Numbered from the stretch's first letter, positions 48,061 to 61,493 are shown. The stretch: 64,000 nt of DNA from Neocallimastix lanati (nom. inval.) (GCA_016946835.1 JACVTC010000074.1:308501-372500), one strand, 5' to 3'. Program-made: numbers and translations. Notes: generated by a model not told the origin, from the letters alone.

Positions 48061-50740
48061 ATATTTCAAATAAAGTAGGTGGCATGCATGCCTTTATTAT
48101 CAACGTTAGAAAATAACATTCCAATTTTAAGTTTTTTTTTTGCAGTTTAACTTGAAAGCTAGAATTAATTAATTAATTTTTTTTTACTTTCTATTCCTAA
48201 AGTCTAAAGTAGGAGAGAAAAAAAAAAGTTAGTTTAAAAATTAAAACCTTTTAACTTGACTCTCTCCATTAACTATGAATTTCTGGTCTTGAACTTTAAA
48301 AATATTGCTTTTTACCGTCTTTTTTAATATTAAAAAAAAAATCCATTGAACATTAATAACCTTTTTTTTATGTCAGGTGGTAGAAATTTAAAACAAAAGG
48401 TCATCCTACAGCATTATTGATGTAAAGATTTTTCTAATTCATCATTGCTGGCAATCCATCCACTTGTCCTTATATATTTTGAAAATGAATTTTATAATAC
48501 TGAGAAAAGTAAAAAGTGGAACATTCATATGAAAGTTTTTAAAACTTTTGGAATTTTTCTTTTTTTTTTTTATTTGGGGGGGGAAGTAGATATTACTTGA
48601 GATAATTTCGTCAAACTCTTACTTTTTTTTTTCGACTTTGATCAGAACTTTTTTCTTCTGGCAGTGGGTCTTTTTGGAAGCCTTGTTGAGAATAAATATA
48701 TTGTCCAGTATTAGTCCCTTTTTTTTTTATTTTGAACTATAATTTCATCATTATTTTATGTATTTTTTTTTGTGCTGGATTAAGAATACACTGTCCTTTA
48801 TTTCTTTTTTTTTTATATTAAATCCGATCTTCTGGACTCTGATTTCTTTTGGTAGATATAATGTTTATTCTACTTAATTTTTTTTTATTTTTATTTTTAT
48901 TTGGATTAAATGTATAGATTGGGTGTTAATCTTCAGGGAACACCATCATAGGTTGTTAGCATGTTAGCAATGGTTTTTTTTTTTTTTGGGCAATTACATT
49001 CTTCAAAAAAAAAAAAAGTTAAAAATTCAAGATTTTTGATTTATTTTATTTTTTTGACTTGGTTCTTTTTTTTACTTAGTTCTTTTTTTTTTTTTTTTTT
49101 TTTTTTTATTTTGTTGAATGTTGAACTGGTTTCCTGAGTTGAAGTTCCAGATATGTTTTTCTTCATGTCTTGGAATAATATTTTGTCTAGGGTCAAAAAT
49201 CTAGATTCCAAGAGAGAAGAGCATTATTCATTAGTATTGGTTATTACAAATTTTCACGAAAAATTTAAGAGATAAAATAAGATTTATCTTATCTCAAATC
49301 TTCATGGTCCATAATAATGTACACTGTGAGAATTTTTTTCTTATTAAAATCCTAAGAAATACATGTAAATTACGATTTAACATTATTTAAATTTAAAATT
49401 TATCTTTTTTTTTTTTTTTTTGATTAAAGAAAATTTTTTATTTGGCATATACGACGACAATTTTTTTGCAATTCAATTCCTATTACTGTTTGGGATAATG
49501 TTGTCGATAAGTGTTAGGAGTAGGTTAGTAGACCAAGCTGGGGAAAATTCCCCAAGAATCTTGTATTCTCGTATTACTCCAGTTTAAGAATAGAATAGTT
49601 TTTTTTTTTTTTAGGCACAATTTACTAATTGTATAAAATTAAAAAAAAACCTTTCCCACTTTTTCCCAGTTTTTTTTTTTTTTTTTTTTTTTTGTGGATT
49701 AAAAAGAGGGGAGGAGAATAAATAATAAATTTTTATGAAGGAGAATGCCGTTATTTTTTTATTTTTTTTTTTTACAGTAATTTCCTACCTTTTTTTTATT
49801 ATTATTTATTATTATTTTTTTTGTACTCTTTATCATTGTCCGTTTTTAAAGTATTTAACATTTAAATTGGAAATGATTTTTTATTTTATTTTTTATGAAT
49901 TTTTAAAAATTGAATTGAATCACTGATTTTTGGGAACCTCTGCCTTAACCAGATAATACGTATACCCAAACTTTTCTAGAAAATTCATCCATAAAAATGT
50001 TATTTTTTTAAGTATATATTTCTTTAGCAGTAAACAGAATTTGTTCATTGGTCCAAATTTGGTCAAAAATGTATCATTTTTTTTTTAAAATTGTTGGAAG
50101 CTGTTGAAGGTTTTACTAGTATTGAGGTTTTTTTTTTTTTTTTTGAGTTTAGATACTTTTTTACCATTTTTAAGCAATTCGCAATTCTTAAAACTCTGGA
50201 GATATTTCCAAAATAATTTAATTTAATTAATTTTTTTAGATCATCATTATCATATCATGGTAGTTAATGTTAATGTTCCTAGAGGGACGACGATGTCACA
50301 ACAATCTACTCTCAATCTACTCTCAATCTACTCTTTTTTTTTTTTTTTTATCAAGATTGTATGATTTTCATTTTTGGGCAGTTAATCGAGATAGTAAGGC
50401 TTTGTGAATGAGGAAAGGGGGGAGGAAGTCTAATGACATTTATTTCAATTTTTTTTTTTTTTTTTTTTACTTTCTTTTATCATCTTTTAAAGTCTTGAGG
50501 AAGAAAAAAAAAACCAATATTTCCCATTTTCATTAACAAAGAAAAAGATTTATAAGTTTATAAAAAAAAATTGCATGTGTATTTATACTAAATGTGGCTG
50601 ATTAAAATGAAGTGAAATTTTCATACATTAAAATCTCGTTAGTTAAGTAAATAAAACATAATGAATATGACGAAATAAATAAAACAATGAAATAATAAAT
50701 TTTAATTTATTTTAAATAATAAATAATAAATAATTAAATA
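48061..50740. other. Unassigned sequence peppered with T homopolymers
   Basis: About 2.7 kb in which ordinary-looking blocks of 40-120 bp alternate with pure T runs of 8-19 bases, and a few A runs, always on this strand. A G8 run (about 48575-48582) followed by AAG could be an old polypurine tract, but nothing after it resembles the 35978 LTR. A short tandem of TTTTTTATATC lies near 48006-48042. No reading frame survives. It could be a heavily decayed transposable element whose T tracts expanded. Confidence 0.4.
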
Positions 50741-50748
50741 ATAAATAG

Positions 50749-50860
50749 GTCTTATATTAAAAGGTTCTACCTTCAAGGAATGAGCAAAATAAAAAAAAAT
50801 ATTATAAATACATTACATTACCGGTACTTAACAACTTTAGTTTTAATTTGAAGAGGGAGG
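50749..50860 (+). repeat. Repeat flanking the minisatellite block, left copy
   Basis: The sequence around TCTTATATTAAAAGGTTCT, then ATGAGC, TATTATAAATACAT and TTACCGGTAC is similar to 53836-53915 (CTTATATTAAAAGGCTCT, ATGAGCCAG, TATTATAAATACAT, TTACAGGTAC). The two copies enclose about 3 kb of AT minisatellites. Confidence 0.65.
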
Positions 50861-50903
50861 AACATTTTTAACTCTTCGTTAGTTAATTAATCAATCTTTG
50901 ATA

Positions 50904-50904
<1 letters not shown>

Positions 50905-50937
<33 letters not shown>

Positions 50938-51180
50938 CAAAATGGAAAAGTTTCCCTGACCCCCCGGACCACAGCCAAATTTCCTTGAATGTGACTATTT
51001 AAAGGATATCATTCAAAATCGTCCTTGTTATAAGTTAAGAAAGGAGGGTCGACACACGAAATAGAGATAGAGATTTTATTATTGTAATCAATTATCATCC
51101 TAAAGGATAATATTAAAATAATTAAATGTTAAAAATAATGCTATTAATAAAAAAGATTACAAACTTAAAAATAAATAAAT
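50905..51180. other. A30-type tract followed by a GC-containing patch
   Basis: A pure A run of about 30 bases is followed by CCCTGACCCCCCGGACCACA, the most GC-rich stretch of this part of the window, and by AAGGAGGGTCGACACACG near 51040-51058. No frame or RNA fold could be assigned. It may be a piece of an old insertion. Confidence 0.4.
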
Positions 51181-51366
51181 GATAGATCTATAAATAATAA
51201 TTAAAATTAAAAAAAAAATAAAAATATTATATACAATAATAATAAATAATAAATAATAAATAAATAAATAATAATAAATAATAAATAATAAATAAATAAA
51301 TAATAATAAATAATAAATAATAAATAAATAAATAATAATAAATAATAAATAATAAATAAATAAATA
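51181..51366 (+). repeat. AATAAT-type AT repeat array
   Basis: Tandem blocks of AATAATAAATAATAAATAAATAAATA-like units, about four similar blocks of roughly 33 bp, leading into the 34-bp minisatellite. Confidence 0.7.
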
Positions 51367-51740
51367 ATAATAAAGAATATTTATTAATAAATAATAAATA
51401 ATAATAAAGAATATTTATTAATAAATAATAAATAATAATAAAGAATATTTATTAATAAATAATAAATAATAATAAAGAATATTTATTAATAAATAATAAA
51501 TAATAATAAAGAATATTTATTAATAAATAATAAATAATAATAAAGAATATTTATTAATAAATAATAAATAATAATAAAGAATATTTATTAATAAATAATA
51601 AATAATAATAAAGAATATTTATTAATAAATAATAAATAATAATAAAGAGTATTTATTAATAAATAATAAATAATAATAAAGAGTATTTATTAATAAATAA
51701 TAAATAATAATAAAGAATATTTATTAATAAATAATAAATA
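51367..51740 (+). repeat. 34-bp minisatellite, 11 copies
   Basis: The unit contains AAAGAATATTTATTAATAAA (two units read AAAGAGTATTT) followed by TAATAAATAATAA. I counted 11 cores at a regular 34-bp spacing with almost no variation, so the array is young or homogenised. Confidence 0.9.
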
Positions 51741-51973
51741 ATAAATAATAAATAATTGAATAATAAATAATAAATAATTGAATAATAAATAATAAATAAT
51801 AAATAATAAATAATAAATATTAAATATTAAATATTAAATAATTGAATAATAAATAATAAATAATAAATAATAAATAATAAATAATAAATAATAAATAATA
51901 AATAATAAATAATAAATAATAAATAATAAATAATAAATAATAAATAATAAATAATAAATAATAAATAATAAAT
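51741..51973 (+). repeat. (TAAATAA)n heptamer array
   Basis: A 7-bp TAAATAA repeat, almost perfect from about 51846 to 51972, with a less regular beginning that includes a few TAATTGAATAA units. The same heptamer recurs in the reverse orientation at about 52846-52905. Confidence 0.85.
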
Positions 51974-52107
51974 GACAAATGATTAAACTAAAAAAAAAAA
52001 GAATAAAAAGTATATAAAATAAAATAATAAAATAAAAAAAAAAATTTAAAGTTTTTTTCTTTTTTTTAATGATTATCATAAATAATAGAAAAATAGAATA
52101 AACGAAA

Positions 52108-52109
52108 TG

Positions 52110-52140
<31 letters not shown>

Positions 52141-52361
52141 AAAATAATGAATCATTATTATTTATATTCTTTATTCTTTATTATTTATTATTACAACTAT
52201 TATTATTCATTATTACAATACTCAATACAACTATTATTATTATAATTCATTATTATAATTCATTATTATTATTCATTATTACAACTATCAATTATTATTA
52301 TTATTATTCATTATTATAGATATTAATGTTATTATTATTATTTATTATTATTATTATTATA

Positions 52362-52406
<45 letters not shown>

Positions 52407-52435
52407 GTTAACACACTTAAATTTATGATTAATAA
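52108..52435. repeat. A28-type tract and ATT triplet repeats
   Basis: A pure A run of about 30 bases at 52108-52138, then ATT/CATT-rich sequence that ends in a pure ATT triplet run to about 52406. Confidence 0.8.
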
Positions 52436-52735
52436 ATTTTAATGTCGTTTTATTTATTTTTATTTATTAGGAATTAAACCTCTATTCTTATGTAAATATT
52501 ACAGTGAGCATTTTATGTATTTAACAATTCATCATTTGTGCCACATTAGATTCATGTATATCACGTGTATCAATAATTATTATATACATAATTTTAGGAC
52601 AGTTATCAATTATTATTATTATTATTTTATTTAATTTTATTTTTTGAATATATCTAAATATTAACATTAATCATATATAATTAAATATAAATTTTATAAA
52701 TAATATTTATATTTCAACAATATCTCGTTTAACTT
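52436..52735. other. Spacer between AT repeat arrays
   Basis: A patch with more mixed bases (around 52440-52610) inside the repeat block. It starts TTAACACACTTAAATTTATG. I see no frame, tRNA fold or recognisable repeat in it. Confidence 0.4.
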
Positions 52736-52925
52736 ATTATTATTATTATTTATTATTATTTATTATTATTTATAATTTATTATTATTATTTATTATTATT
52801 ATTTATTATTATTATTTATTATTATTATAATCATTATTATTATTATTTATTATTTATTATTTATTATTTATTATTTATTATTTATTATTTATTATTTATT
52901 ATTCAATTATTAATTATTTATTAAT
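52736..52925. repeat. ATT and (TTATTTA)n arrays, inverted relative to 51741-51973
   Basis: Triplet and decamer ATT mixtures are followed by pure TTATTTA heptamers at about 52846-52905. These are complementary to the heptamer array 0.9 kb upstream. Confidence 0.85.
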
Positions 52926-53109
52926 AAATACAATCTATTTGTTATTATTATTTATTGTTATCCATATACTTGATATTTCTTTTTTCTTCTGTTTTTTTAT
53001 TTGTGTATTAATTCTGTATTTCTTTTTGTCCTTTTTTTTTTTTTTAAATCAACACTTTTTATTAATTAATTTCATTATTGTGTGTAATCTTTTTTTTTAG
53101 AAATACATT

Positions 53110-53645
53110 TTATATTAAATAATTGAATAATTGAATAATTGAATAATTAAACAATTAAATAATTGAATAATTAAATAATTAAATAATTAAATAATTAAAT
53201 AATAAATAATAAATAATAAATAATAAATAATAAAAAGAGTATTTATTAATAAATAATAAATAATAAATAATAAAAAGAGTATTTATTAATAAATAATAAA
53301 TAATAAATAATAAAAAGAGTATTTATTAATAAATAATAAATAATAAATAATAAAAAGAGTATTTATTAATAAATAATAAATAATAAATAATAAAAAGAGT
53401 ATTTATTAATAAATAATAAATAATAAATAATAGAAAGAGTATTTATTAATAAATAATAAATAATAAATAATAAAAAGAGTATTTATTAATAAATAATAAA
53501 TAATAAATAATAATAAAGAGTATTTATTAATAAATAATAAATAATAAATAATAAATAATAAAAAGAGTATTTATTAATAAATAATAAATAATAAATAATA
53601 ATAAAGAGTATTTATTAATAAATATTAAATATTAAATATTAAATA
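53110..53645 (+). repeat. 40-bp minisatellite, 10 copies, with heptamer spacers
   Basis: The core is AAAAAGAGTATTTATTAAT followed by AAATAATAAATAATAAATAA. I counted 10 cores, mostly 40 bp apart, with two longer spacings near the end. It is preceded by AATTGAATAATTGAATAA-type repeats. The core is the same as in the 34-bp array apart from its spacer length. Confidence 0.9.
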
Positions 53646-53835
53646 CTAAAAAAAGAATATTTTTTTAATAATTGAGTAATTAAATAATAATTAATAATTA
53701 ATAATTAATCTGTTTTTTTCCGGGATAAAAACTGGAAAGACTTTGGATTTTCCCTTTAAATGAAATTAGAAGTTCGTTCCCTATGGGATGTATGAATTTA
53801 TGATACATATATTTCTTGTCTCTTTATCTATTCAG

Positions 53836-53915
53836 GCCTTATATTAAAAGGCTCTGTATTCATAGAATGAGCCAGGAGTATTATAAATACATAACATTAC
53901 AGGTACTAACAAACA
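53836..53915 (+). repeat. Repeat flanking the minisatellite block, right copy
   Basis: See the left copy at 50749-50860. Shared words occur in the same order and orientation with a few substitutions. Confidence 0.65.
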
Positions 53916-55599
53916 TTCATTAGAATATATTACATAAATATTGTAAATAAAACGTCCATTTTATATGATATTTTATATATGATATGACATTCTATAGATA
54001 GGCTATTCATTCTATTACCGATGCCATTGATTAATGCTACTAATTGCTTATTATCTATGTTACATTATCTATGCTATATTATTTTACTCGATTATTTATT
54101 TATCGATTTATGATTCAATTCTTATTATTTATGTTGTTATTTCCTATTAATGCTTTAACCTTGTGAAAAAGATATAGGAAATTACAAAAAAAAAAAAAAA
54201 AAAAAGATTTATCATCTAACCCTATGTTAACTTTTTTTTATTCTATTAATGAATAAAAAAAAATTTTTTTATGATTATGATCATGATTATTCATTTTTAT
54301 AATCATTAAAGTTTATGGAAATTTTTTTTTTTAAACTTTTATGTCAACTTTTTTTTTTTATTTATTTTAATTTAATTTAATTTATTTTATTTTAATTTAT
54401 GATTTATAAATTATGCATAATGTATCACATTCTTAATTTGAAAAACTTTAAAAAAATTTTTTTTTTAAATATTTATAATAGTTGTATTATTTATTTTTAT
54501 ATAAATTATATCATATGATATCATATAATATATAATCTATTGATATATTTATTCATTTTAATTTATTTTTTTTTGCTTAAATTCATTTTATCCATTTATA
54601 GAAATTTTGGATATTTTTAATTTAAATGAAAAAAAAAATAAATAAATAAAATTTTTTTTTTACTTTTTTTACTTGATTTGTTAATATATTTATTTTTTAA
54701 TAATAATTAAAATTTAAATGAATAATTGAAGAAAATTAATTAAAAAATAAATTAATTAATTAATTTTTTTTAAATTTTTTTGATTTTAATTTAGTTTAAT
54801 TAATTTTTTTTTCTTTTTAAGGTAATGAAAAAAAAATTTTTTTATTTATTTTCTTAAATTTTTAATCATTATTAAATAAATAAATAAATAATTGATAAAA
54901 ATAAAAAAAAAGAATTTTCAACTATAAAATTGATTTATATATAAATATAAATATAAATATAAATATTTTTTTTATTTTCTATTAGAAATATAAAATTTAT
55001 TTTAATGTATTGTAATGTATTGTAATGTATTGTATTGATTTCTTTTTTTTTTTTGTATTGGAAAAGAAAAAAATAAAAAGAAATTAAAAACAATAAAATA
55101 AAATAAAATAAAAATTTCAGAGGATGAAATTTAAAGAAATATAAAAATAAAAATAAATTTAAATATAAAAGATTAAAAGTTATACATAAAAATGAAAATG
55201 AAAGTGAAAATTAGAACGTTAAGTCAAAGAGAGAGCATTGATTATAAGTAGGAATAGGAAGAAGTTAAACTAAAAAAAACAAAATAATGAAAAGGGATGA
55301 AAATAAATAAGAAATTCTTTTAAATTTTTTTTTTCTTTAATTTTATTAATTACTTATATTGAATTTTTAATAATTTTTTTAATTACTTATATTGAATTTT
55401 AAATGCTTCAATAAAAATTAAAAGAAAAAAATAAGGCCAAGACTTTTATTAATTTATGCTTTTTATTAATTAATTAAATATAAAACAAATAATTCAAAAA
55501 AAAGAAAAAAAAGGGAAAAAAAAAGCACACAAAAAAAGGGAAAAAAAGGGAAAAAATAAACAACATTAAAATTTATTATTTAAATCAATAAATAATAGA

Positions 55600-55815
55600 T
55601 TAATTAAATAAATAAATAATAATTAAATAAATAATAAAAAGAGTATTTATTAATAATAAGTAATTAAAAAATTAAATAATAAAAAATTTATTAATAAATA
55701 ATAAATAATAATTAATAAATAATAAATAATAATAATAATAAATAATAATAAAAAGAGTATTTATTAATAAATAAAAAGAGTATTTATTAATAAATAATAA
55801 ATAATAAATAATAAA
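55600..55815 (+). repeat. Dispersed copies of the AAAGAGTATTTATTAATAA core
   Basis: Three cores (near 55636, 55751 and 55777) identical to the minisatellite core at 51.4 and 53.2 kb, embedded in AATAAT sequence. Reverse-oriented relatives lie near 56770-56860 (TTAATAAATACTCTTATTTA). Confidence 0.75.
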
Positions 55816-58800
55816 TAATTATTAATTAATGAGTTAATAATAATTGAATAATTATTTTATTTGAATAAGTATTTAAAAATAAAAGTAAAAATGAAATATT
55901 GTATCTACAATATTCTATATATATAGAAAGACAACGAAAGTTGTTGTCATTCTCTTCCATATTGATAACATTAGTGGTTACTGTGTTTAACGCAAGGTCA
56001 AAAACCCTTTTTTTATGTTTTAACTTTTTTTATTTTATATCATCTTATCAAATTATTATAAGCATCTATGAATGACAGAAAAAGAAACCAGCTTAAAATT
56101 ACTTTTTATTAGCATTATTTTCTGGTTTATCTAATTGTTGTTATGCATGAAATAAAATTTATTCTGAATAAATAATAACTATTATTCAACATTCATTCTT
56201 ATTCCACACCCTCAATAATTATTAGTAAAAACATTTTCATCCTCCTTTGAAAAATAATAATAATAATAATAAATGTTGAATCTGCCTTTGAATTTTTTTT
56301 TTTTTTTTTTTTTAATTTTATTTTATTTATATATAAAAAATTTAATTTATTTTAAATGAATTTAATTTATTTAATAAACTTTAATAATTACAAAATTTTA
56401 ATCTTATGATAAGTTATATTTTTATAGATAGATTAATTTTTATTTAATAAAAGTAATTTATTAGTTAAAATTATGATATAAATTATGTATACATCTATTT
56501 ATTAATATATTCATATTTATATTCTCTTCAATATATTCTAATGAATTCATTTTTAATTTTAATTTTCTTTTTATTTTTTTTTAATCTGAATAATTACATG
56601 TCACAAACTTTATTTATTATAAAAAATTTTTTTTTTTTTTTTTGGAAATGAAAATCAAACGGAATTTCTACTTAAAATAGAAATGATTCCATTCACGAAT
56701 AATAAATGAATAAATAATTAAGAACTAAATAAATTATTATATTTATTAATAAATAACTTTTTATTATTTATTTATAAATACTGTTTTTATTCTTTTTATT
56801 ATTTATTATTCAATTATTTAATTGTGTATTAATAAATACTCTTATTTAATTATTTAATTATTTATTATTCAATTATTTATTGTTTATTAATAATTATTTA
56901 TTTTATTATTCATTTATTCAATTATTTGTTAAGTATTTTATTAGTGTTCATTTTAAGACGTTTGGGTTAATCATTCATCTTAATTTGTATTCACTTGAAA
57001 TTTTATATTATTCTATTCTATTTAATATATTATAAATACAATACATAATATATTAAACTTTATAAATTTATATATATAAATAAATATATATAAATAAATA
57101 TATATAATATTAATATATAAATAAATATATAAATATTAATAAATGACTAAATAAATTTTAATTTTTTTTTTTATGTCAATCGTGACTTTTATTAATAAAT
57201 AAATAAATAAATATTCAGTCATAAGTTAGAATAGAATAAATCAAGCAAACCAACAAACAATTAAAAAAAAAAATAATAGCAAATTAATGCCTATAAGCAA
57301 AATAATGAACACATCCATAATAAAAGGGCTATGCGAAAACAACATAATAAAAAAAATAATGAGATGATAATAAAAAAATGATCATTTATTAATAGCAGTT
57401 TCAATTAAATACTGGAAGCCTAATGATTGACCAAAATGACTTTCAACAATATTCAGTACATAAAATGCCACCCACAATTAAATAAAGTAAATTAATAATA
57501 ATGGATGCATTGAATAAATATGATTAATTGTATGATGACTTCATTATGATTCAATATTATTCATCCATTCTTCCATTATTAAAGTTAATAAACACATGCA
57601 TCAACAAAGTTCATCCTTATTTCAAGTTCATGTTGAAATCTCATTCATTTATTTCTATTTATTTATTTATTTAATATATAATTTATTTATTTATTTATTT
57701 ATATTTATTTATAAGTTTATGTATTTATTTATTTATTTATTTATCAGTGATTCTGTTAATGGAATCAATGGAATATTTTATAATAAATAAAGTTCATATA
57801 TATTCAGAAAATATTTTTAAAACCTTATTTATTAATATTTTTTAACTATTGACATGGAAAATTTTAAATTTTATTTTTAGAGTTTAATCGATAATGGATT
57901 AGAAAAATAAAAAAAACAATTTATTTATTTAATAAACAATTTATTTATTTAATTTATAACTATCAATTTATTTAATAAAATATTTATTCATACATTGATT
58001 ATTTATTTTCTTCCTTTTCCTTGTTAATGTTCCTCATGACTTCAAATATTTACTTGAACCGAAATAATATACAAGGAGGAGAGAATAGAAATATTAATAC
58101 GATTCATGAGAATTAAATAATGGGCATAAAAACAAATAAACAAACAAACAAACAATTATTTTTTTTATTTTTTTTTTTTTTTATTTTCAGTATCTAATAA
58201 GTAGCATTAAAATATTTTTCATCAATTTTTTAAGAAACATGTCAAAAAAAGCTTCAACCATTTCATTCAATACAAACAAATAAAAAAAAAATTAAAAACT
58301 TTAAAAAGTCAAAAAAAAAAAAAAAAAAAAAAAAACAAATTAACCACCAACTCAACCCAAATTTATTTGGGTTAGAAAAAAAATGTTAATGTTAATGTTA
58401 AAAAAAAAAAAAAAATAAAAATAATTAATCCATATTTCAAATTATTATTATTATTTTTTATTTTCATTTTATTTTCATCCTTGTTAAGGTTAGCTTCATA
58501 AAGTTTGGTTTCTTTTTTTTTATTCTATCATTATTTTTACATTATTTTTGAAAATAAAAAAAAGATAAGTATTGCTTTTTTTTTCTTTTGTTTTTCATTC
58601 TTTTATTATTTCACTTTCACTTTCACTTTTAAGTTAAGTAGAAATTAAATCCCCTCACAGTGTGGATCATTGCTTATTATTATTGGTAGGATTGTTAAAA
58701 GTTTATCTATTGTTTTTTAATATAATTTTAATAATGATCATTTTTCAATAATTAATTAATAATTAATTAATAATCATTAATTAATATTTATATAGATAGA

Positions 58801-58864
58801 AAACTCTATAAATAAAAAGGGAAGGAATATTTATTTAACTATTAAAAGGTTCATTCATTGAATT

Positions 58865-59140
58865 ATTGAAATAATAATAAAATAATACTAATAATAAAAT
58901 AATAATAAATAATAATAATAAATAATAATAATAAATAATAATAAATAATAAATAATAATAAATAATAAATAATAATTATAATAAATAATAATAATAAGTA
59001 ATAATAATTATAACAAATAATAATAATAATAATAAGTAATAATAATAATAAGTAATAATAATAATAAGTAATAATAATAATAAGTAATAATAATAATAAA
59101 TAATAAATAATAATAATAATAATAATTATAATAAAGAATT
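58865..59140 (+). repeat. AATAAT/AATAAG degenerate triplet array
   Basis: About 270 bp of TAA/AAT triplets with regularly spaced AAGTAAT variants, no coding content. Confidence 0.85.
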
Positions 59141-59329
59141 AAAAAGGGAAAAAAGAATAAAGTCTAAAGCATTCTTTATTTAATAATTAATTGTTTCATT
59201 CATTGAATTAATTATAAAAGTATATTATTATTTATTTAAAAACTTAACATTCATTGGTTTTTTTAAATCGAAGTTTCATGAATCATTTAAACTTTATTAT
59301 ATATATATCAATAAGATTTTGATAGAACA

Positions 59330-59490
59330 TCCTCATGGATCATTAGCTATCTATAGTATCAATAAAAGTGTCAATGGATCATTAGCTATATAAAAGTGTC
59401 AATGGATCATTAGCTATATAAAAGTGTTAATGGATCATTAGCTATCTATAGTATCAATAAAAGTATCAATGGATCATTAGCTATTTAAAT
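59330..59490 (+). repeat. Minisatellite with ATGGATCATTAGCTAT core, 5 copies
   Basis: Five copies of ATGGATCATTAGCTAT separated by AAAAGTGTCA-type spacers; two copies carry a longer spacer with CTATAGTATCAATAAAAG. Its base composition is more mixed than the other satellites, and its unit is unrelated to the 34/40-bp family. Confidence 0.85.
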
Positions 59491-60343
59491 CCAACAAATT
59501 TACAATATCAAGAAATAACAAAATTTCAAAAAGTAAATTTCATCTCTTTCTCTGTTTCTTATTCTTCACATGAAATGAAACACACTCTCAATTCCAATTT
59601 ATTATTAAATAAAGTTTGTTTTCTTTTTTTTCAACCATTTTTTAATTTCCTTTTTTTTATTTATGGAAAATTTTTAAAAATATTTAAAACTTTATTAATT
59701 ATTACATTTATTACATTTATTATTTAAATATGTATCAAATATATTGTAGAAATATATTATGAATAATAATGATATGGAAACATTTATATTACTTCAATAA
59801 CTTTATTTATTTATATTTATTTACATTTATTTATTTACATTTATTTATTTACATTTATTTATTTATATTTATTTAATATTTAAATATTCATTTATTTTTT
59901 TTGTATTTATATTAATATTTATTTAATATTTATATTTATATTTATTTAATATTTATATTTATTTAAATATTTTTATATTTAATTTGTATTCATATTAATT
60001 TAATTAATTTTTTCTTATTAAATAAACTTTTTTTATAAAATTTTTTTTTGTTACTTCAAAAAATAAAAATTAATTAAAATTTTTATTAAACATATATTAC
60101 AGTATATTGAATAATATATTTATATCATAAGAAATGAATAATACATAAAACATAAATAATGATAAAATAATAAAATTAATCTAATCCAATATAATATATA
60201 AATGTGTAAAATACATTTCCTATCATATATTAAATATTATTTAATTATAATTTTAATTCAAAATAAATTAAAATAATAATTAAATAATAATAATAATAAA
60301 AAATTTTTTTTAAAGATTTTAAATAATAATAATTATTATTTAA

Positions 60344-60501
<158 letters not shown>

Positions 60502-61493
60502 GATATAAAAAGAAAAAAGAATTTCCAATTTTATGCAAAGTTTAGTCAAAAGCTTTTTTTTTTTCTTTTTTCTTTTTATTTTTTTTATACTTTTCTTTAT
60601 TAACTTTTTATTATTTTTGTTATAATTTTTAGAAAAGGAATTGAAGAAAGAAAAGAAAAAAAAAAATTAAAAAAAAAGAAAAAGTTTTAACGATAATAAT
60701 AAAAAAAAAAAAAAAAAAAAGAAAACAATTTATATATTATAATTATATAAAGAGAAGAATAAAAAATTTTTATTTTTTTCTTTATTTATAATATAGTATA
60801 AATTATTATTCAATAATTTTAACGTTTAACAAAAATTTAAAGAAAGAAAATATTTAAATTCACTTTTTATTTTTTTTCATAATAAAATAATAGTAATTAA
60901 TAATTAATAATAATAATAATAAAAAAAAAATAGAATACATACTAATTGTATATAATAGTAAGGATTTATACTATTTTTTTTTTTAATTTTTTCTTTTAAT
61001 CGTTTTATGTATTATAAAAAAATATTTTTATTTATAAGAGAAAAAATATCATTATATTTATTGAAATTTAATGCCAATTATAAATAAAAAGTTTTTTTTT
61101 TATATATAAAACTAAAATAATCTTTAAATATTAATTAATAGTTATTTACAAGTTAAAAAAAAATTATTTAAAAAATTACTTTTAATTTATTTGAAAATAA
61201 AATATTTAGAGTGATAACAGTGTATAATATTTAAAATTTTTTAATATTAGATATAATAATAATAATAATTTCTTATTTCTTAAAATTTTTATTGATTATT
61301 ATAATAATTAATAGAGAAAATAGAACCATAAAGATTAATTTTTTAAATATAGAAACAATAAAACTGATAATAACTAATAATAATAAAAACAAATATAGTT
61401 TTTTTTTATTAAAAAAAAAAAAACAATAAAAAAAAAAGTAATAATAATAGTAATAAACCAGAAATTTAGTAAAAAAAAAAAAAAAAAAAAAAA

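Noticed and set aside
48575-48590. Polypurine tract and 3' LTR of the nested Copia element
   Set aside because: The G8-AAG run is suggestive, but the sequence that follows does not resemble the putative 5' LTR at 35978-36231.
51834-52319. Open frames rich in Leu/Ile/Tyr across the heptamer and ATT arrays
   Set aside because: Products of the 7-bp and 3-bp repeats and A tracts, not genes.
51367-53645. CRISPR-like array
   Set aside because: Regular spacing, but the spacers are AT repeats of the same kind, with no unique spacers or cas genes, in a eukaryotic context.
55965-56012. tRNA-Val(AAC) gene
   Set aside because: GTGTTTAACGCAAGGTC resembles the anticodon arm and a T run follows, but the stems do not close and the T arm is collapsed. 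At best a relic.
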